Below are positions 26,953 through 35,781 of a stretch of DNA of 64,000 bases, in pieces (position 1 is the first letter of the stretch; every line of letters begins with the position of its first letter). Made by a program: the position numbers and the translations under genes. The notes under the pieces are model-generated. The model had not been told where the DNA came from. It did no database searches and saw only the letters and a list, made by a program, of their open reading frames with translations. Source of the DNA: Desertimonas flava (GTDB taxonomy: Bacteria > Actinomycetota > Acidimicrobiia > Acidimicrobiales > Ilumatobacteraceae); NCBI RefSeq assembly GCF_003426815.1, contig NZ_QKYK01000019.1, positions 47,185 through 111,184 on the forward strand, given 5' to 3'.

Positions 26953-27242
26953 TCGCGGAACTTGCCGGTGAGCCCGGCGATCGTCGGTCCGCTGTCGCCC
27001 GCCGACTCGGCGAGCTTGACGATCGTGATCACCGAGTCGGCGCCGGAGGTGAGGCAGGCATCGTGGGTGGCTCGAGTCAGCGCCCAGGCGGTGTCGGCGG
27101 GTGCCTCGAACGTGGTGCCGAGGGCACCGACCTCGTAGACGACGCCGGCCGCGGCGATGGCGGCGATCGCCGCCTCGACGTGGCGGTAGGGGTCGTCAGG
27201 CGTGCCGGCGGGGCGGGGGAGGACTTCGATCTCGACGATCAC
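26949..27242 (-). CDS. thiamine-binding (MTH1187/YkoF-like) protein
   Basis: A 97-residue small cytoplasmic protein of the PF01910 'thiamine-binding' family, ferredoxin-like fold. It opens IVEIEVLPRP and contains VYEVGALGTTFEAP and a C-terminal SVITIVKLAE strand. I chose GTG 27242 because AAAGGA lies 9 bases upstream. The longer in-frame reading would run through the riboswitch. It is the first gene of the operon, overlapping the permease by 4 bases. It probably binds thiamine or a precursor in the cytoplasm, but its exact job is not established. Confidence 0.92.
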   Translation of the reverse strand: MIVEIEVLPRPAGTPDDPYRHVEAAIAAIAAAGVVYEVGALGTTFEAPADTAWALTRATHDACLTSGADSVITIVKLAESAGDSGPTIAGLTGKFRE

Positions 27243-27336
27243 GGCGGGTTCCTTTCGTCGCTCCGGCTGGTCGCCAAGGAGCCACGGAACACCGCCGTCG
27301 GCCCCGACGAGAGCGTCGGGACGTGGTGCGCTGCTG

Positions 27337-27422
27337 ACCGCGTTCCCTTCGCTCGCATGACCGAGAGCAGGTTCATGGGGTGGTCCCTGTCGGGATCTCA
27401 GCCTGGCGGCCCCCCCAGCGGT
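27337..27422 (-). promoter_or_regulatory. TPP riboswitch (THI element)
   Basis: Read on the minus strand, the conserved parts appear in order. P1 is ACCGC (27418-27422) with GCGGT (27337-27341). A G-run P2 pairs with CCACCCC. CTGAGA is the P2-P3 junction, TCCC-GACA-GGGA is P3, TGAACCTG follows, then P4/P5 with CATGCGAG, ending CGAAGGGAA. These match the thiamine-pyrophosphate aptamer consensus. It lies about 95 bases before the thiamine-binding gene and should shut the operon down when TPP is high. Confidence 0.93.
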
Positions 27423-27483
27423 GGTTCGACGACAGCCTGCCATCTCGGCGTCGCCGGATCAAAGCGCGGTGTGGCCGACGAGA

Positions 27484-29184
27484 TCAGGAGGGGCCCGTTC
27501 GCCGCCCGGTTCCCCGCTCGTCGAGGCGCCGCAGCTTGGACAGCTGGGCGGGCGGCGTCCACTCGCCGACGAGAGCGAGCGTCGCCGCTTGGGCGGCGGC
27601 GACATCGTTCTCGTCGCCGAGGAGCAGCGCCAGCTCCCAGCCGCGGCGGTAGGCGCCGAGGCGGGCGCTGAGATGGGGTCTGTCGGCGTCGTCGATCGTT
27701 GTCGCCAGCCGGATCGCGTCGGCCGTCCGGTCGTGAGCGAACTGAGCCAAGCGGGCCCGGCGCCGCGGTCCGATGTGCGACCCCTGCATGCGGAGCCGCG
27801 CCAGGGCGACCGCGGATCGCTGGTTGGCGGCAGCCACCACGGTGCCCCGGGGGACGTCGATGGACGTCGCCATCTGGTAGCTCTCCTCGGCCGCCCGATC
27901 CGCGGCGTCCAACCACCGCCGCGGCCGCGGCGATTCCGCCGCCGCATGGCGGAGCAGGCTGGCCGCCGTCTGACGTTGCTGTTGCTGCCAGATGAGGCGA
28001 TCGGAAGGCTCCTTGAACTCGCTCAGGGCGTTCATCCGACCCAGCGTTCGACGGGCCATCCGGTTGTAGCCGAGGAGGTCGGCGAGCTCGGCCAGCTCCT
28101 GGGCAGCTCGCAGCGAGACGGAGAACAGGTGCGAGACCCGTTCCGGCCACTCGGGTGACCGTGGAGCCCGGTGGGCGCGGACCGCCTCCCCCGCCTCGAG
28201 CCCGAGGGCGACGGCTTCGAAGCCGGATTGGAGCCCGTCGATCGTCTCGGATTCACGAGCGACGATCGTGTTGAGGGCGAGCATCGAGGCGATCAGGTCG
28301 GTGCCGACCGCCGATGGCGGACGGCGGGCCACGGCGTCGCGGAGCAAGCCGATCAGTTCCGGCGCGACCGGATCCCCGACCCGGACCGCGGCCTCGGCGG
28401 CGCCGACCGCGTTGCGAATGAGATCGGCAGCGTCGTCGTCGTGCTGGGCGAGGTGGCCGGCGAACACGTCGGCGACGCCTTCGGGAAGTCGATCGACGGT
28501 GGCGAGTCGCCGGGGACCGAAGAGTCGTTCGACCGTGACGTCGCCGGGCTCGCGAACGGCCAGGCGCTGGAGCGCCGTCCACAGCATCGACCACGCCAAG
28601 CGGCGCAGGCGCGCGCGTTCCTGCCGGTGGGTCGCGGCGACGAGTGGGGCGCGGAGTCCGTGCTCCGCCTCGTACAGGAGCAGTGCCCGCTCCGCCTGGT
28701 GGAGCCCGGCGTGGCCGGCGGGAACGTCGGCCCAGGCGAGCAGCAGCGCCGCTTCCCGCCGCTGGCGATCGCACCGGGCATCGGGCGGGAACGGATCGCA
28801 CCACCGCTCCGGCGTCGGGACACCCCATCGCCGGGGGAAGTCGAGGCGGTGGATCTCCGTGGCGAGCTGAGCTTCGACGCCCTGGATGAGGTCGTCGACG
28901 GTGTCGACGGCCAGCCCGCGCCGGGCGTCGACGGTGCGCAACGTGGCGGCGATCGCGTCGCGCCGCTCGGGCAGCTGGCCGAGCCCGCGGAAACGGACGA
29001 ACGCATCGGCCGCCCGGCGGTCGTCGACCGAGGTGTCGGCCCAGTGCGCCAACGTGCGACAGACGCCGGCGAGGTTGGTGCCGAGCGGGGCGCGCAGTGA
29101 GTCGTCGACGTCGACGAGGTCGATCGTGCCGCCACGCAACTTCCGCACGGTGACGAGCAGCGCGGGCAACCAGCTCTCGGGCAC
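27484..29184 (-). CDS. hypothetical protein, helical, 566 residues
   Basis: A 566-residue soluble protein starting at GTG 29184, family not recognised. It is Ala/Arg/Leu-rich and almost entirely helical, with repeated pairs of helices in the second half (for example VSLRAAQELAELADLLGYN; residues about 365-500). This resembles a TPR-like superhelix, but no canonical TPR consensus can be aligned. The first part (residues 1-60) resembles a short helical cap with TIDLVDVDDSLRAPLG. It lies after the DUF5107 operon, beyond two hairpins, so it is probably transcribed by itself. No membrane segment or catalytic motif is seen. Confidence 0.75.
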   Translation of the reverse strand: MPESWLPALLVTVRKLRGGTIDLVDVDDSLRAPLGTNLAGVCRTLAHWADTSVDDRRAADAFVRFRGLGQLPERRDAIAATLRTVDARRGLAVDTVDDLIQGVEAQLATEIHRLDFPRRWGVPTPERWCDPFPPDARCDRQRREAALLLAWADVPAGHAGLHQAERALLLYEAEHGLRAPLVAATHRQERARLRRLAWSMLWTALQRLAVREPGDVTVERLFGPRRLATVDRLPEGVADVFAGHLAQHDDDAADLIRNAVGAAEAAVRVGDPVAPELIGLLRDAVARRPPSAVGTDLIASMLALNTIVARESETIDGLQSGFEAVALGLEAGEAVRAHRAPRSPEWPERVSHLFSVSLRAAQELAELADLLGYNRMARRTLGRMNALSEFKEPSDRLIWQQQQRQTAASLLRHAAAESPRPRRWLDAADRAAEESYQMATSIDVPRGTVVAAANQRSAVALARLRMQGSHIGPRRRARLAQFAHDRTADAIRLATTIDDADRPHLSARLGAYRRGWELALLLGDENDVAAAQAATLALVGEWTPPAQLSKLRRLDERGTGRRTGPS

Positions 29185-29248
29185 GGCGTCACAATATGTC
29201 GGATCGAGCGCACGACACGTCGCATTCTCGTGGCGTACGTTGTGGTCG

Positions 29249-29284
29249 ACCCAGCGGGATGAATGGCGGACCTTCCCGCTGGGT
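29249..29284 (-). terminator. hairpin downstream of the amino-sugar operon
   Basis: ACCCAGCGGGA (29249-29259) pairs exactly with TCCCGCTGGGT (29274-29284) over a 14-base loop. It lies past the stop of the DUF5107 gene, and probably helps end the long minus-strand operon. Confidence 0.5.
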
Positions 29285-29321
29285 CCAAATTGCGAAGCAG
29301 CCGTGGTTGCGGGGGTGGGCA

Positions 29322-29364
29322 GATCGGCGGACGGGTGGCGTGTGGGGCCGCCCGTTCGCCGATC
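29322..29364 (-). terminator. second hairpin downstream of the amino-sugar operon
   Basis: GATCGGCGGACGGG (29322-29335) pairs with CCCGTTCGCCGATC (29351-29364), with one G-T wobble and a 15-base loop. It is the nearer of two stems after the DUF5107 stop at 29395. Confidence 0.5.
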
Positions 29365-29394
29365 GAGGGCTGCGCCCCAGGGCCTGGCCCCGAC

Positions 29395-31317
29395 TCACGC
29401 ATGCATGCGGAAGTCGTAGCGCTCGGGAAGGGGAAGGTCGGGGTGGACCATGAGCCAGAGGGCGTCGAGGCTGCGCTCGCCCTCGCGCAGGTCGGCGATG
29501 TCGACGCCGGCCTCGAGGATCGCCGCGGCCCGCGCCGCCGCGCCCGACTCGGCCGCCGCCCAGGCCTCCAGCAGTCGCACCCGCCCGCGCGACCGTACGC
29601 CGGTCGGCAGGGACTCGGCGAGCTCGACCGCGTCGCGGGGGCGGCCGGCGTCGAGGAGCCGGGCGAGTGCCTCGACGGCCAGGCGCCAGCTGTGCGGCGC
29701 TCCGTGTGCCGCCTCGACGGCGAGGGCGGCTGCCTCGTCCGCGCGGCCCCGATCGCGTGCGGCGACGGATCGGCCACGAAGGGCCCACGGAGAGCGCGTC
29801 ATCCGCAATGACGCGTCGTAGTGGGCGACGGCGGCGTCGAGGTCACCACGGCCGTGGGCGATGGCGGCCCGGTGGTACTCGGTGAGCCACGTGGTCGGGG
29901 CCGCGGCGAGCCGGGCGTCCCAGTCACCTCCGTGGACATGCGACACGAGCTCCGATCCGGCGAGTGCGCCCGTCTCGAGCAGCTCACACCACGGCGCCTG
30001 CTCGGGACCGAGCGAGCCATCGTCGAACGGCGTGCCCGTGTCGCCGCACCACGACTCCCCGGCGGCAGCGCGGCGGCGGCGCTCCAGGGCGCCCCAGCCC
30101 GTCCCGGTACCGAGGACCTCGGCCGGCGCGAGGTCGAGAACCTCCGTGGCGTCGGCGTGCCACGATGCGAGTGCGTCGGCCGGGACCGACCGTTCCACGC
30201 CACGGCCGGCGCTGGTGACGGCGTCAGGCCACGGTGCGTCAGCCGGCGCGTCGACGCGAACGGGTCCGAAGGTCTCGGTCCAGCACCAGTCGGTGCGCGG
30301 CGGCATCACGACGTGCTCGTACTGCGTGGGCGCGAGGCCGCCCTGGATCTCGGCGTAGCGGGTGTCGGCGCCGCCCGACAGCCATCGCTGCCACCGCTCG
30401 CCACCGCGTCCGGTGCCCCACACGAACAGCTTGCGTCCCCGCAGCATGGCGGTCGACGTGTGAGCGATGCCGGTGCCGTCCGCTCCGACCGCGACGATCC
30501 ACGGGCGCTGGTCGGTGGCGACGTCGAAGAACCAGTCCGCCGCGCGGCCGACGGAGGCGGGGACGGTGGAGTCGCCGTCGGAGCGGTCCGGCACGTCGAC
30601 GACGTCGAGGCCGTCGGGGTAGACCGTGCGGAACGCCCGGCCGGCCGGAGCGATCACCCGGGTCCCCGCGTCGGCGACCACGGCGGCGTTCGTCCACCAG
30701 TACATCGGCCGGCTCGCGTCGTTCACGTTGCGGACCCGCACGGTCGCGGCAAGAGCGCCGGCGCCCGGTGGCAGCCACAGGTCGACCTGGAAGATCACCT
30801 CGCGGAGACGCTCCCACTCCCACAGGCGCAGCAGCGGTGAGCCATCGGGCCGTTCGACGCGAGCGGCGAACAGCGACGACATCGTCGTCGGGGAATGACC
30901 CCGTGTGCCGATGTTCCATTCCACGCCGCCGGAGAACCAGGCGTTGCGGAGGGCGAGGTTCGCCGGTTGGAGGACGGGGTTGACGTACAGCAACTCGCGG
31001 CGGGCGCGCTTGTCGTACAGCGACCAGAGCCGCCCGCCGAGATCGACGGCGACCGTTGCGCGCAGCGCGTCGTTCTCGAGCACGGCGACGCGGTGGTCGG
31101 CGGCGGCGAGCGAGCGGCCGTAGTCGTCCTGCGGGGTGTAGGGGAAGAGCGACGGCGGCGAGCCGGACGTCGCACGAGCGGCGACGTCGCCCGGGACGCC
31201 CGATCCGATCCAGCCGGGAGCGTCGGGCCGATGCAGCAACGGCAGCCGGCTGGCCGGTCCCACCGCCGCCGTCGGCAGCGACATCGACGTGAGCACCAGC
31301 GAGGCCGCCGCCGTCAC
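29395..31317 (-). CDS. DUF5107-domain protein with TPR-like C-terminus
   Basis: A 640-residue protein. Residues about 60-345 form a beta-sandwich-type DUF5107 domain, recognisable by LRATVAVDLGGRLWSLYDKR, NAWFSGGVEWNIGTRGHSP, MYWWTNAAVV and WGTGRGGERWQRWL. Residues about 475-600 are helical TPR-like pairs (EYHRAAIAHGRGDLDAAVAHYDASL). DUF5107 proteins accompany sugar-uptake and glycoside-degradation loci and may process or bind carbohydrates; no activity is established. It starts at GTG 31317, 7 bases after the permease stop, so it belongs to the operon. There is no convincing signal peptide, so it is likely cytoplasmic. Confidence 0.85.
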   Translation of the reverse strand: MTAAASLVLTSMSLPTAAVGPASRLPLLHRPDAPGWIGSGVPGDVAARATSGSPPSLFPYTPQDDYGRSLAAADHRVAVLENDALRATVAVDLGGRLWSLYDKRARRELLYVNPVLQPANLALRNAWFSGGVEWNIGTRGHSPTTMSSLFAARVERPDGSPLLRLWEWERLREVIFQVDLWLPPGAGALAATVRVRNVNDASRPMYWWTNAAVVADAGTRVIAPAGRAFRTVYPDGLDVVDVPDRSDGDSTVPASVGRAADWFFDVATDQRPWIVAVGADGTGIAHTSTAMLRGRKLFVWGTGRGGERWQRWLSGGADTRYAEIQGGLAPTQYEHVVMPPRTDWCWTETFGPVRVDAPADAPWPDAVTSAGRGVERSVPADALASWHADATEVLDLAPAEVLGTGTGWGALERRRRAAAGESWCGDTGTPFDDGSLGPEQAPWCELLETGALAGSELVSHVHGGDWDARLAAAPTTWLTEYHRAAIAHGRGDLDAAVAHYDASLRMTRSPWALRGRSVAARDRGRADEAAALAVEAAHGAPHSWRLAVEALARLLDAGRPRDAVELAESLPTGVRSRGRVRLLEAWAAAESGAAARAAAILEAGVDIADLREGERSLDALWLMVHPDLPLPERYDFRMHA

Positions 31318-31324
31318 GTGGCGA

Positions 31325-32236
31325 TCACTTCATCGTGCCTTGGGACACCGATCCCGACAGCTGGCGTTGGAAGACGACGTACATCACGAGCACCGGAACG
31401 ACGGTGATCATCACGGCGGCGAACAACGAGCCGAAGTCGACGGAGTAGCCGGCGCTCGACGCGAAGCGGGCCATGCCCTGGGACAGCACGTAGTTGTCCT
31501 GTGAGCTGTTGAGGGCGACGGGCAGGAGGAACTGGTTCCACAGGCCGAGAAAGTTGAAGATCGCCACCGACGCCAGTCCCGGCCGGGCCATCGGCAGCAT
31601 CACCTGGAAGTACGTGCGCCACTCGCCGGCACCGTCGACGGCGGCGGCCTCGGCGATCTCGTCGGGCAAGCGGCGGAAGAACGGGTAGAGGAAGAACACC
31701 GTGAACGGCAGGGCGAACGCCACGTAGACGGTGATCAGTCCGGGCAGCGTGTTCAGCAGATGGAACGACTTCATCTGCTTGAACAGCGGCACGATCGCCA
31801 GGAACACCGGGAACGTGAGGCAGGTCAGCATCATGTAGTAGATGGCCCGGTTGCCCGGAAAGTCGAACCGGGCCAGCACGTAGGCGCACATCGAGCCGAG
31901 CGTCATGACGATGACGAGGGCGCAGCCGACGACGATGACGGTGTTGAGGAAGTAGTTCCCGAAACTCTCCTCGGTCCACGCCGTGCGGTAGTTGTCGAAG
32001 TTCCAGTTGGCCGGCAGCGAGAACGGCGACTCGAAGATCTCTCGCGACGTCTTGAACGACGACAGCAGGACCCACAGGAGCGGGAGGATGACGATGACCG
32101 ACCACAGGGTCAGCACGACGTGCGACACGGTCGCGACGGCGCGGTCGCCCCCCGTCGCCGGCGCCGCGTCACCGCGCACCGGCACGTCGCCCGACGGCGT
32201 CTGCGCCTCAGGAGCCGACATCTCGACCACCGTCAT
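31325..32236 (-). CDS. carbohydrate ABC transporter permease (MalG type)
   Basis: About 303 residues, six membrane segments and a standard EAA loop (IAEAAAVDGAGEWRTYFQVML). I chose ATG 32236 because GGAGG lies 7 bases upstream. An in-frame reading further up would run into the 107-bp tandem repeat. It pairs with the MalF-type permease at 32447 and the binding protein at 33508. No ATPase lies in this locus. Context (RpiR regulator, SIS protein, GlcNAc-type kinase) suggests an amino sugar as substrate. Confidence 0.94.
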   Translation of the reverse strand: MTVVEMSAPEAQTPSGDVPVRGDAAPATGGDRAVATVSHVVLTLWSVIVILPLLWVLLSSFKTSREIFESPFSLPANWNFDNYRTAWTEESFGNYFLNTVIVVGCALVIVMTLGSMCAYVLARFDFPGNRAIYYMMLTCLTFPVFLAIVPLFKQMKSFHLLNTLPGLITVYVAFALPFTVFFLYPFFRRLPDEIAEAAAVDGAGEWRTYFQVMLPMARPGLASVAIFNFLGLWNQFLLPVALNSSQDNYVLSQGMARFASSAGYSVDFGSLFAAVMITVVPVLVMYVVFQRQLSGSVSQGTMK

Positions 32237-32241
32237 GCCGT

Positions 32242-32456
32242 TCCTCCAGGGGGCTGCGCCCCCCGACCCCATCGCATGCCGGCTCGCTGGCGCTCGCACG
32301 GCATGCCTGGCGTGAGCATGCTCCGAAGACTCCGCACGCTCACGCCAGTCCTCCAGGGGGCTGCGCCCCCCGACCCCATCGCATGCCGGCTCGCTGGCGC
32401 TCGCACGGCATGCCTGGCGTGAGCATGCTCCGAAGACTCCGCACGCTCACGCCAGT
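32242..32456. repeat. 107-bp tandem duplication (two copies) between two permease genes
   Basis: The block 32242-32348 is repeated exactly at 32349-32455. It covers the end of the upstream permease gene, its stop, and the ribosome binding site of the next permease. Each copy holds three stems: CTGGCGTGAGC with its complement, a GCATGCCG/CGGCATGC stem, and GGGGGC with GCCCCC. The two copies are identical, so the duplication is recent or maintained. Confidence 0.95.
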
Positions 32457-33511
32457 TGCACCCGGTCCTTGCCTCCGGTGAGGCGGTTGACGCCGAACAC
32501 CAGCCCGGCGAAGGTCAGCGTGATGACGGCCATCGACACGCCGATCGCGCTGGCCCGCCCGGCCTTGCCGTCGACGAAGGCGGTCGAGAACAGCTCCTGG
32601 CTGAGTGTGCGCGTCGAGTAGTTGGGCCCGCCGGTCGGCGTGAGCGCCTGGGCGTACACGAACCCGTCGAGGGCGAGGATGCCGAGGTAGATGTACGCCG
32701 TCTGCACGGCGTCGCGGATGAGCGGCAGGGTGATCCTGGTGGACATCTTCCAGCGGCCGGCGCCGTCGATGCGGGCCGCCTCGTAGAGCTCGGCCGGGAC
32801 CCCCTTGATGCCGGCGAGGAACAGCACCATGTAGAAGCCGACCATGCCCCAGATGATCACGAACATGACGGCCCAGCGGGCGGTCGATTCCTTGCCCAGC
32901 CAGGCGAACGTGTCGAAGCCGTTCTCGCCGACGAGGCGGCCGATCAAGGGGAGGTCGTTGAGCCAGCCGAGCACGGCGTCGACCGGCGTGCTGGTGAGCA
33001 AGCCGTTGAGCAGCCCGTTGGAGGGGTCGAACATCTTGCTCCAGATGAGACCGATGACGATGGCCGGAACCACGTACGGGAAGAACGACACGACGCGGTA
33101 GAAGCTCGAGTTGCGGATGCCGCGGAGTTGCCCGCGGCTGGACCCGCCGATGCTGATGAGGGTGGCGAACGTGAGGGAGATGCAGATCGTGACGAACGGG
33201 ATGATCAGTCCCATGAGGACGTTGTTCTTGACGGCCTTGCGGAAGATCGGGTCGTCGAACAGGTCGCCGAAGTTGTCGAAGCCGATGAAGTTGAACGTCG
33301 ACTTGAAGCCCGTCCAGTCGGTGAGGGCGTAGTACGCGGCCTGGACGAACGGCCACACGACGAAGACGACGACCACCGCCACCGGGATGACGAGGAACAC
33401 GAACATGAAGCTGACGTAGTCGAGCGTCAGCCGGCGCCGGCGTCCCGACCGGCGCCGTCCCCGGGCGGCCAGCGGGCCGCCCGGGGACGAGGCAAGGGTC
33501 GGAGTTGTCAC
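32447..33511 (-). CDS. carbohydrate ABC transporter permease (MalF type)
   Basis: A 354-residue permease with a basic N-terminus (GRRRSGRRRRL), six to seven hydrophobic segments and the EAA loop LYEAARIDGAGRWKMSTRITL. It is a normal MalF-like size, unlike the protein at 8990. Its start overlaps the binding-protein stop by 4 bases (ATGA). Its last codons lie in the 107-bp tandem repeat. It should form the pore with the permease at 31325. Confidence 0.94.
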   Translation of the reverse strand: MTTPTLASSPGGPLAARGRRRSGRRRRLTLDYVSFMFVFLVIPVAVVVVFVVWPFVQAAYYALTDWTGFKSTFNFIGFDNFGDLFDDPIFRKAVKNNVLMGLIIPFVTICISLTFATLISIGGSSRGQLRGIRNSSFYRVVSFFPYVVPAIVIGLIWSKMFDPSNGLLNGLLTSTPVDAVLGWLNDLPLIGRLVGENGFDTFAWLGKESTARWAVMFVIIWGMVGFYMVLFLAGIKGVPAELYEAARIDGAGRWKMSTRITLPLIRDAVQTAYIYLGILALDGFVYAQALTPTGGPNYSTRTLSQELFSTAFVDGKAGRASAIGVSMAVITLTFAGLVFGVNRLTGGKDRVQLA

Positions 33512-34950
33512 TCCACCGGGATCTTCTCGATCGAGTCGTCCTCGCGGACCCGGTCAGTGAGGGACTGCAGGTCACCCGTCAGGTCCTCGACCGACTTGCT
33601 GCCGTCGAGGAACGAGTTCCAGATCGGCAGCATGTCCTGGTTCATCCCGTAGGTGCTGACGAAGTTGAACGTGAAGATGTCCTCGCCGGCCGCTTCGAGC
33701 ATGGCGATCTGCGACGCCAGGAACGGTGACTGCTCTTCGGGCGGCGGCACCGCGCCGTTGACGATGGTCGGGGCGAACCGCGTGGCCGCGAAGTTCGTCG
33801 CCGCCTCCTTCGACAGCATGATGCGCAGCAGCTCCTTGCCACCGGCCACGTTCTTGGCGTCGCTCGGCACGATGAACGGCTCGCCGGCCGTGGAGTGCAG
33901 GATGTTCGGGGACACGGCGTTGGCGGTGACCGGCATCGAGGGCACGCCGGCCATCTCGAAGCCCTCCATTGTCTGCTCTTTCATCTCGTTGGCGATCCAC
34001 GAGCCCGAGGGATAGAGCAGCGCCTCCTGGTTGAGGCTCCACTGGGCCTGGGCGTCGGTGAAGAACGTGCCGCCACCGCCCGGCTTCATGTAGCCGGCGT
34101 CGATGATCTCCTTGAAGATCGTGAACACGGCCTGCACAGCGGGATGCGACCAGCACTCGGGCTCGAGGTTCTCGAGGGCGAGGCGCACCTCGTCGCCGCC
34201 TTCCTTGATGGCCGACTCGATGCACAGCGTCTGGTAGTACGTCGCCGCCTCGGTGCCCCACAGGAAGAGGTACTTGTCCGCCTCCTTGGCCTTGGCGCCG
34301 AGGTCGAGGCACTCCTCCCACGTGGCCGGAGGCGTCCACCCGTTCTCCTCGAACAGGCTGGCCGAGTACCACACGGCGTAGACCGTCATCACGTAGTTGA
34401 TGGCGGCGAACTTGTCGCCGAACGTGCCCGGTGACGTGACGCCCGGGAACAGCGTGTCGCGGATCGTCGTTCCCTCGAGGTTGGGCGCATCGAGGACGTC
34501 GTTGAGGTCTTCGAGCTGGTCGAGGATCGTGTTGAAGCCGATCTGCTCGCGGCCCGAGTTGTCGATGAGGTCGGGCGGGTCGCCGCTGGCGAACCGCGGC
34601 TGCAGCTCGGTGGCGATCTGCGTCGACGGCTTGACCTCGACGGTCGTGTCGGCGTGGGTCTGCATGAAGATGTCGGCGGCGAAGTCCACGTAGTCCGTGG
34701 CGTAGCCGCCGTCGAAGATGACGGCCTCAACCTCGGACCCGGCTTCGATGCCGAACGGATTGGCGGTGTCGCCGGCGGGCGTCGTGGTGCCGGCGAGGCG
34801 TCCCGGCCGCGCCGCGGCGACGCGGTTGCCCCCAGCGAGGTACGGCGACAGGGCGAGGCCGGCACCGGCGGCTGCGGCACCGCTGAGGAACCGGCGACGC
34901 CCGATGGCAGATGAGTTGGACGGTGTCTTGTCGTTGTCTGATGTGGTCAT
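33508..34950 (-). CDS. Tat-exported extracellular sugar-binding protein
   Basis: A 480-residue family 1 solute-binding protein. The N-terminus has a twin-arginine signal (GRRRFLSGAAAAGAGLALS, residues about 17-36), so it is exported folded, probably by Tat. The mature part opens with EVEAVIFDGGYATDYVDFAADIF and has the standard two-lobe pattern (GDPPDLIDNSG, DKFAAINYVMTVYAVWYSASL). There is no lipobox Cys. It is the first of three transporter genes, in an operon with the SIS and RpiR genes upstream. Inferred ligand: an amino sugar or its oligomer. Confidence 0.94.
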   Translation of the reverse strand: MTTSDNDKTPSNSSAIGRRRFLSGAAAAGAGLALSPYLAGGNRVAAARPGRLAGTTTPAGDTANPFGIEAGSEVEAVIFDGGYATDYVDFAADIFMQTHADTTVEVKPSTQIATELQPRFASGDPPDLIDNSGREQIGFNTILDQLEDLNDVLDAPNLEGTTIRDTLFPGVTSPGTFGDKFAAINYVMTVYAVWYSASLFEENGWTPPATWEECLDLGAKAKEADKYLFLWGTEAATYYQTLCIESAIKEGGDEVRLALENLEPECWSHPAVQAVFTIFKEIIDAGYMKPGGGGTFFTDAQAQWSLNQEALLYPSGSWIANEMKEQTMEGFEMAGVPSMPVTANAVSPNILHSTAGEPFIVPSDAKNVAGGKELLRIMLSKEAATNFAATRFAPTIVNGAVPPPEEQSPFLASQIAMLEAAGEDIFTFNFVSTYGMNQDMLPIWNSFLDGSKSVEDLTGDLQSLTDRVREDDSIEKIPVE

Positions 34951-35022
34951 GGTGGATCTCCACGTTCCTTCTGGATCGTGCCGGCGAACCGGGCGTCTGA
35001 ATGCCCTCGCGGGCAGGATGGG

Positions 35023-35781
35023 TCAGGCCGTGCGACGGATGCGGCCGCGGTACGCGTCTTCGAGCGCGTGGTTGTGTTCGTCACCTCCTGGAATGTTGGC
35101 CGAGATGTACACGGGTGGCTTCGCGCCGGAGTCGCCGAGGCGTTCCGCCACACCGATGGTGAGGAGTTGGGCGATGAACGCCGCGGTGATCGACGAGACG
35201 GCCCCAACTCCGGTGCCGTCGTCGAGTGTGAGCGCGGTGTCGCCGTAGGGCGCGAGGTTGTCGATGACGACGTCGGCGATCTCGCTGAGGCGCTTGCCGC
35301 TCGGGTGCTTGGGCGTCACGGCGTTGGTGTGCTCGAGGCTGGTGACGCCGATGAGCCGGTGGCCGCGCTCCTTGGCGGCGAGGGCGACGCCGACGATCGA
35401 TCCGTTCACGCCGGAGTTCGAGGCCACGATGAACACGTCCTCGGGGCTGGTGGGCGTGACGGCGAACAGTTCCTCGACGACGGAGTCGTCGCGTTCGAGC
35501 TGGCCGCCGCTGAGGATCGACGTGTCCCGCCCGCCGTAGAGGACGAGGTCGCGCAGGGCCATCGAGCTGGTGGGGATGAGCCCGCCGGCGCGGCCGACGA
35601 CTTCCATCACGAACGCCTGCGAGTGCCCGGTGCCGAAGGCCTGCACGACGCCGCCGGCCCGCAGCGAGGCCGCGATCAGGTCGCAGGCGGCATCGATGCT
35701 GGCGGTTGCCTCCGGCTCGATGAGCCGCTGGAGGCGGGAGGTGACCTCGTGGAGGTAGGCGGACGTGATGGTCTCGTTCAC
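35023..35781 (-). CDS. SIS-domain protein (UPF0309 / phosphosugar-isomerase-like)
   Basis: A 252-residue sugar-isomerase-fold protein. The SIS phosphosugar loop motifs are visible: QAFGTGHSQAFVMEVVGRAGG, and VFIVASNSGVNGSIVGVALAAKERG. The C-terminal part NIPGGDEHNHALEDAYRGRI matches the UPF0309 group, related to MurQ etherase and GmhA isomerase. It probably binds or converts a phosphorylated amino sugar. It starts at GTG 35781 (AGGAG 11 bases upstream), overlapping the RpiR gene stop by 4 bases, and is co-transcribed with it and the transporter. Confidence 0.92.
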   Translation of the reverse strand: MNETITSAYLHEVTSRLQRLIEPEATASIDAACDLIAASLRAGGVVQAFGTGHSQAFVMEVVGRAGGLIPTSSMALRDLVLYGGRDTSILSGGQLERDDSVVEELFAVTPTSPEDVFIVASNSGVNGSIVGVALAAKERGHRLIGVTSLEHTNAVTPKHPSGKRLSEIADVVIDNLAPYGDTALTLDDGTGVGAVSSITAAFIAQLLTIGVAERLGDSGAKPPVYISANIPGGDEHNHALEDAYRGRIRRTA

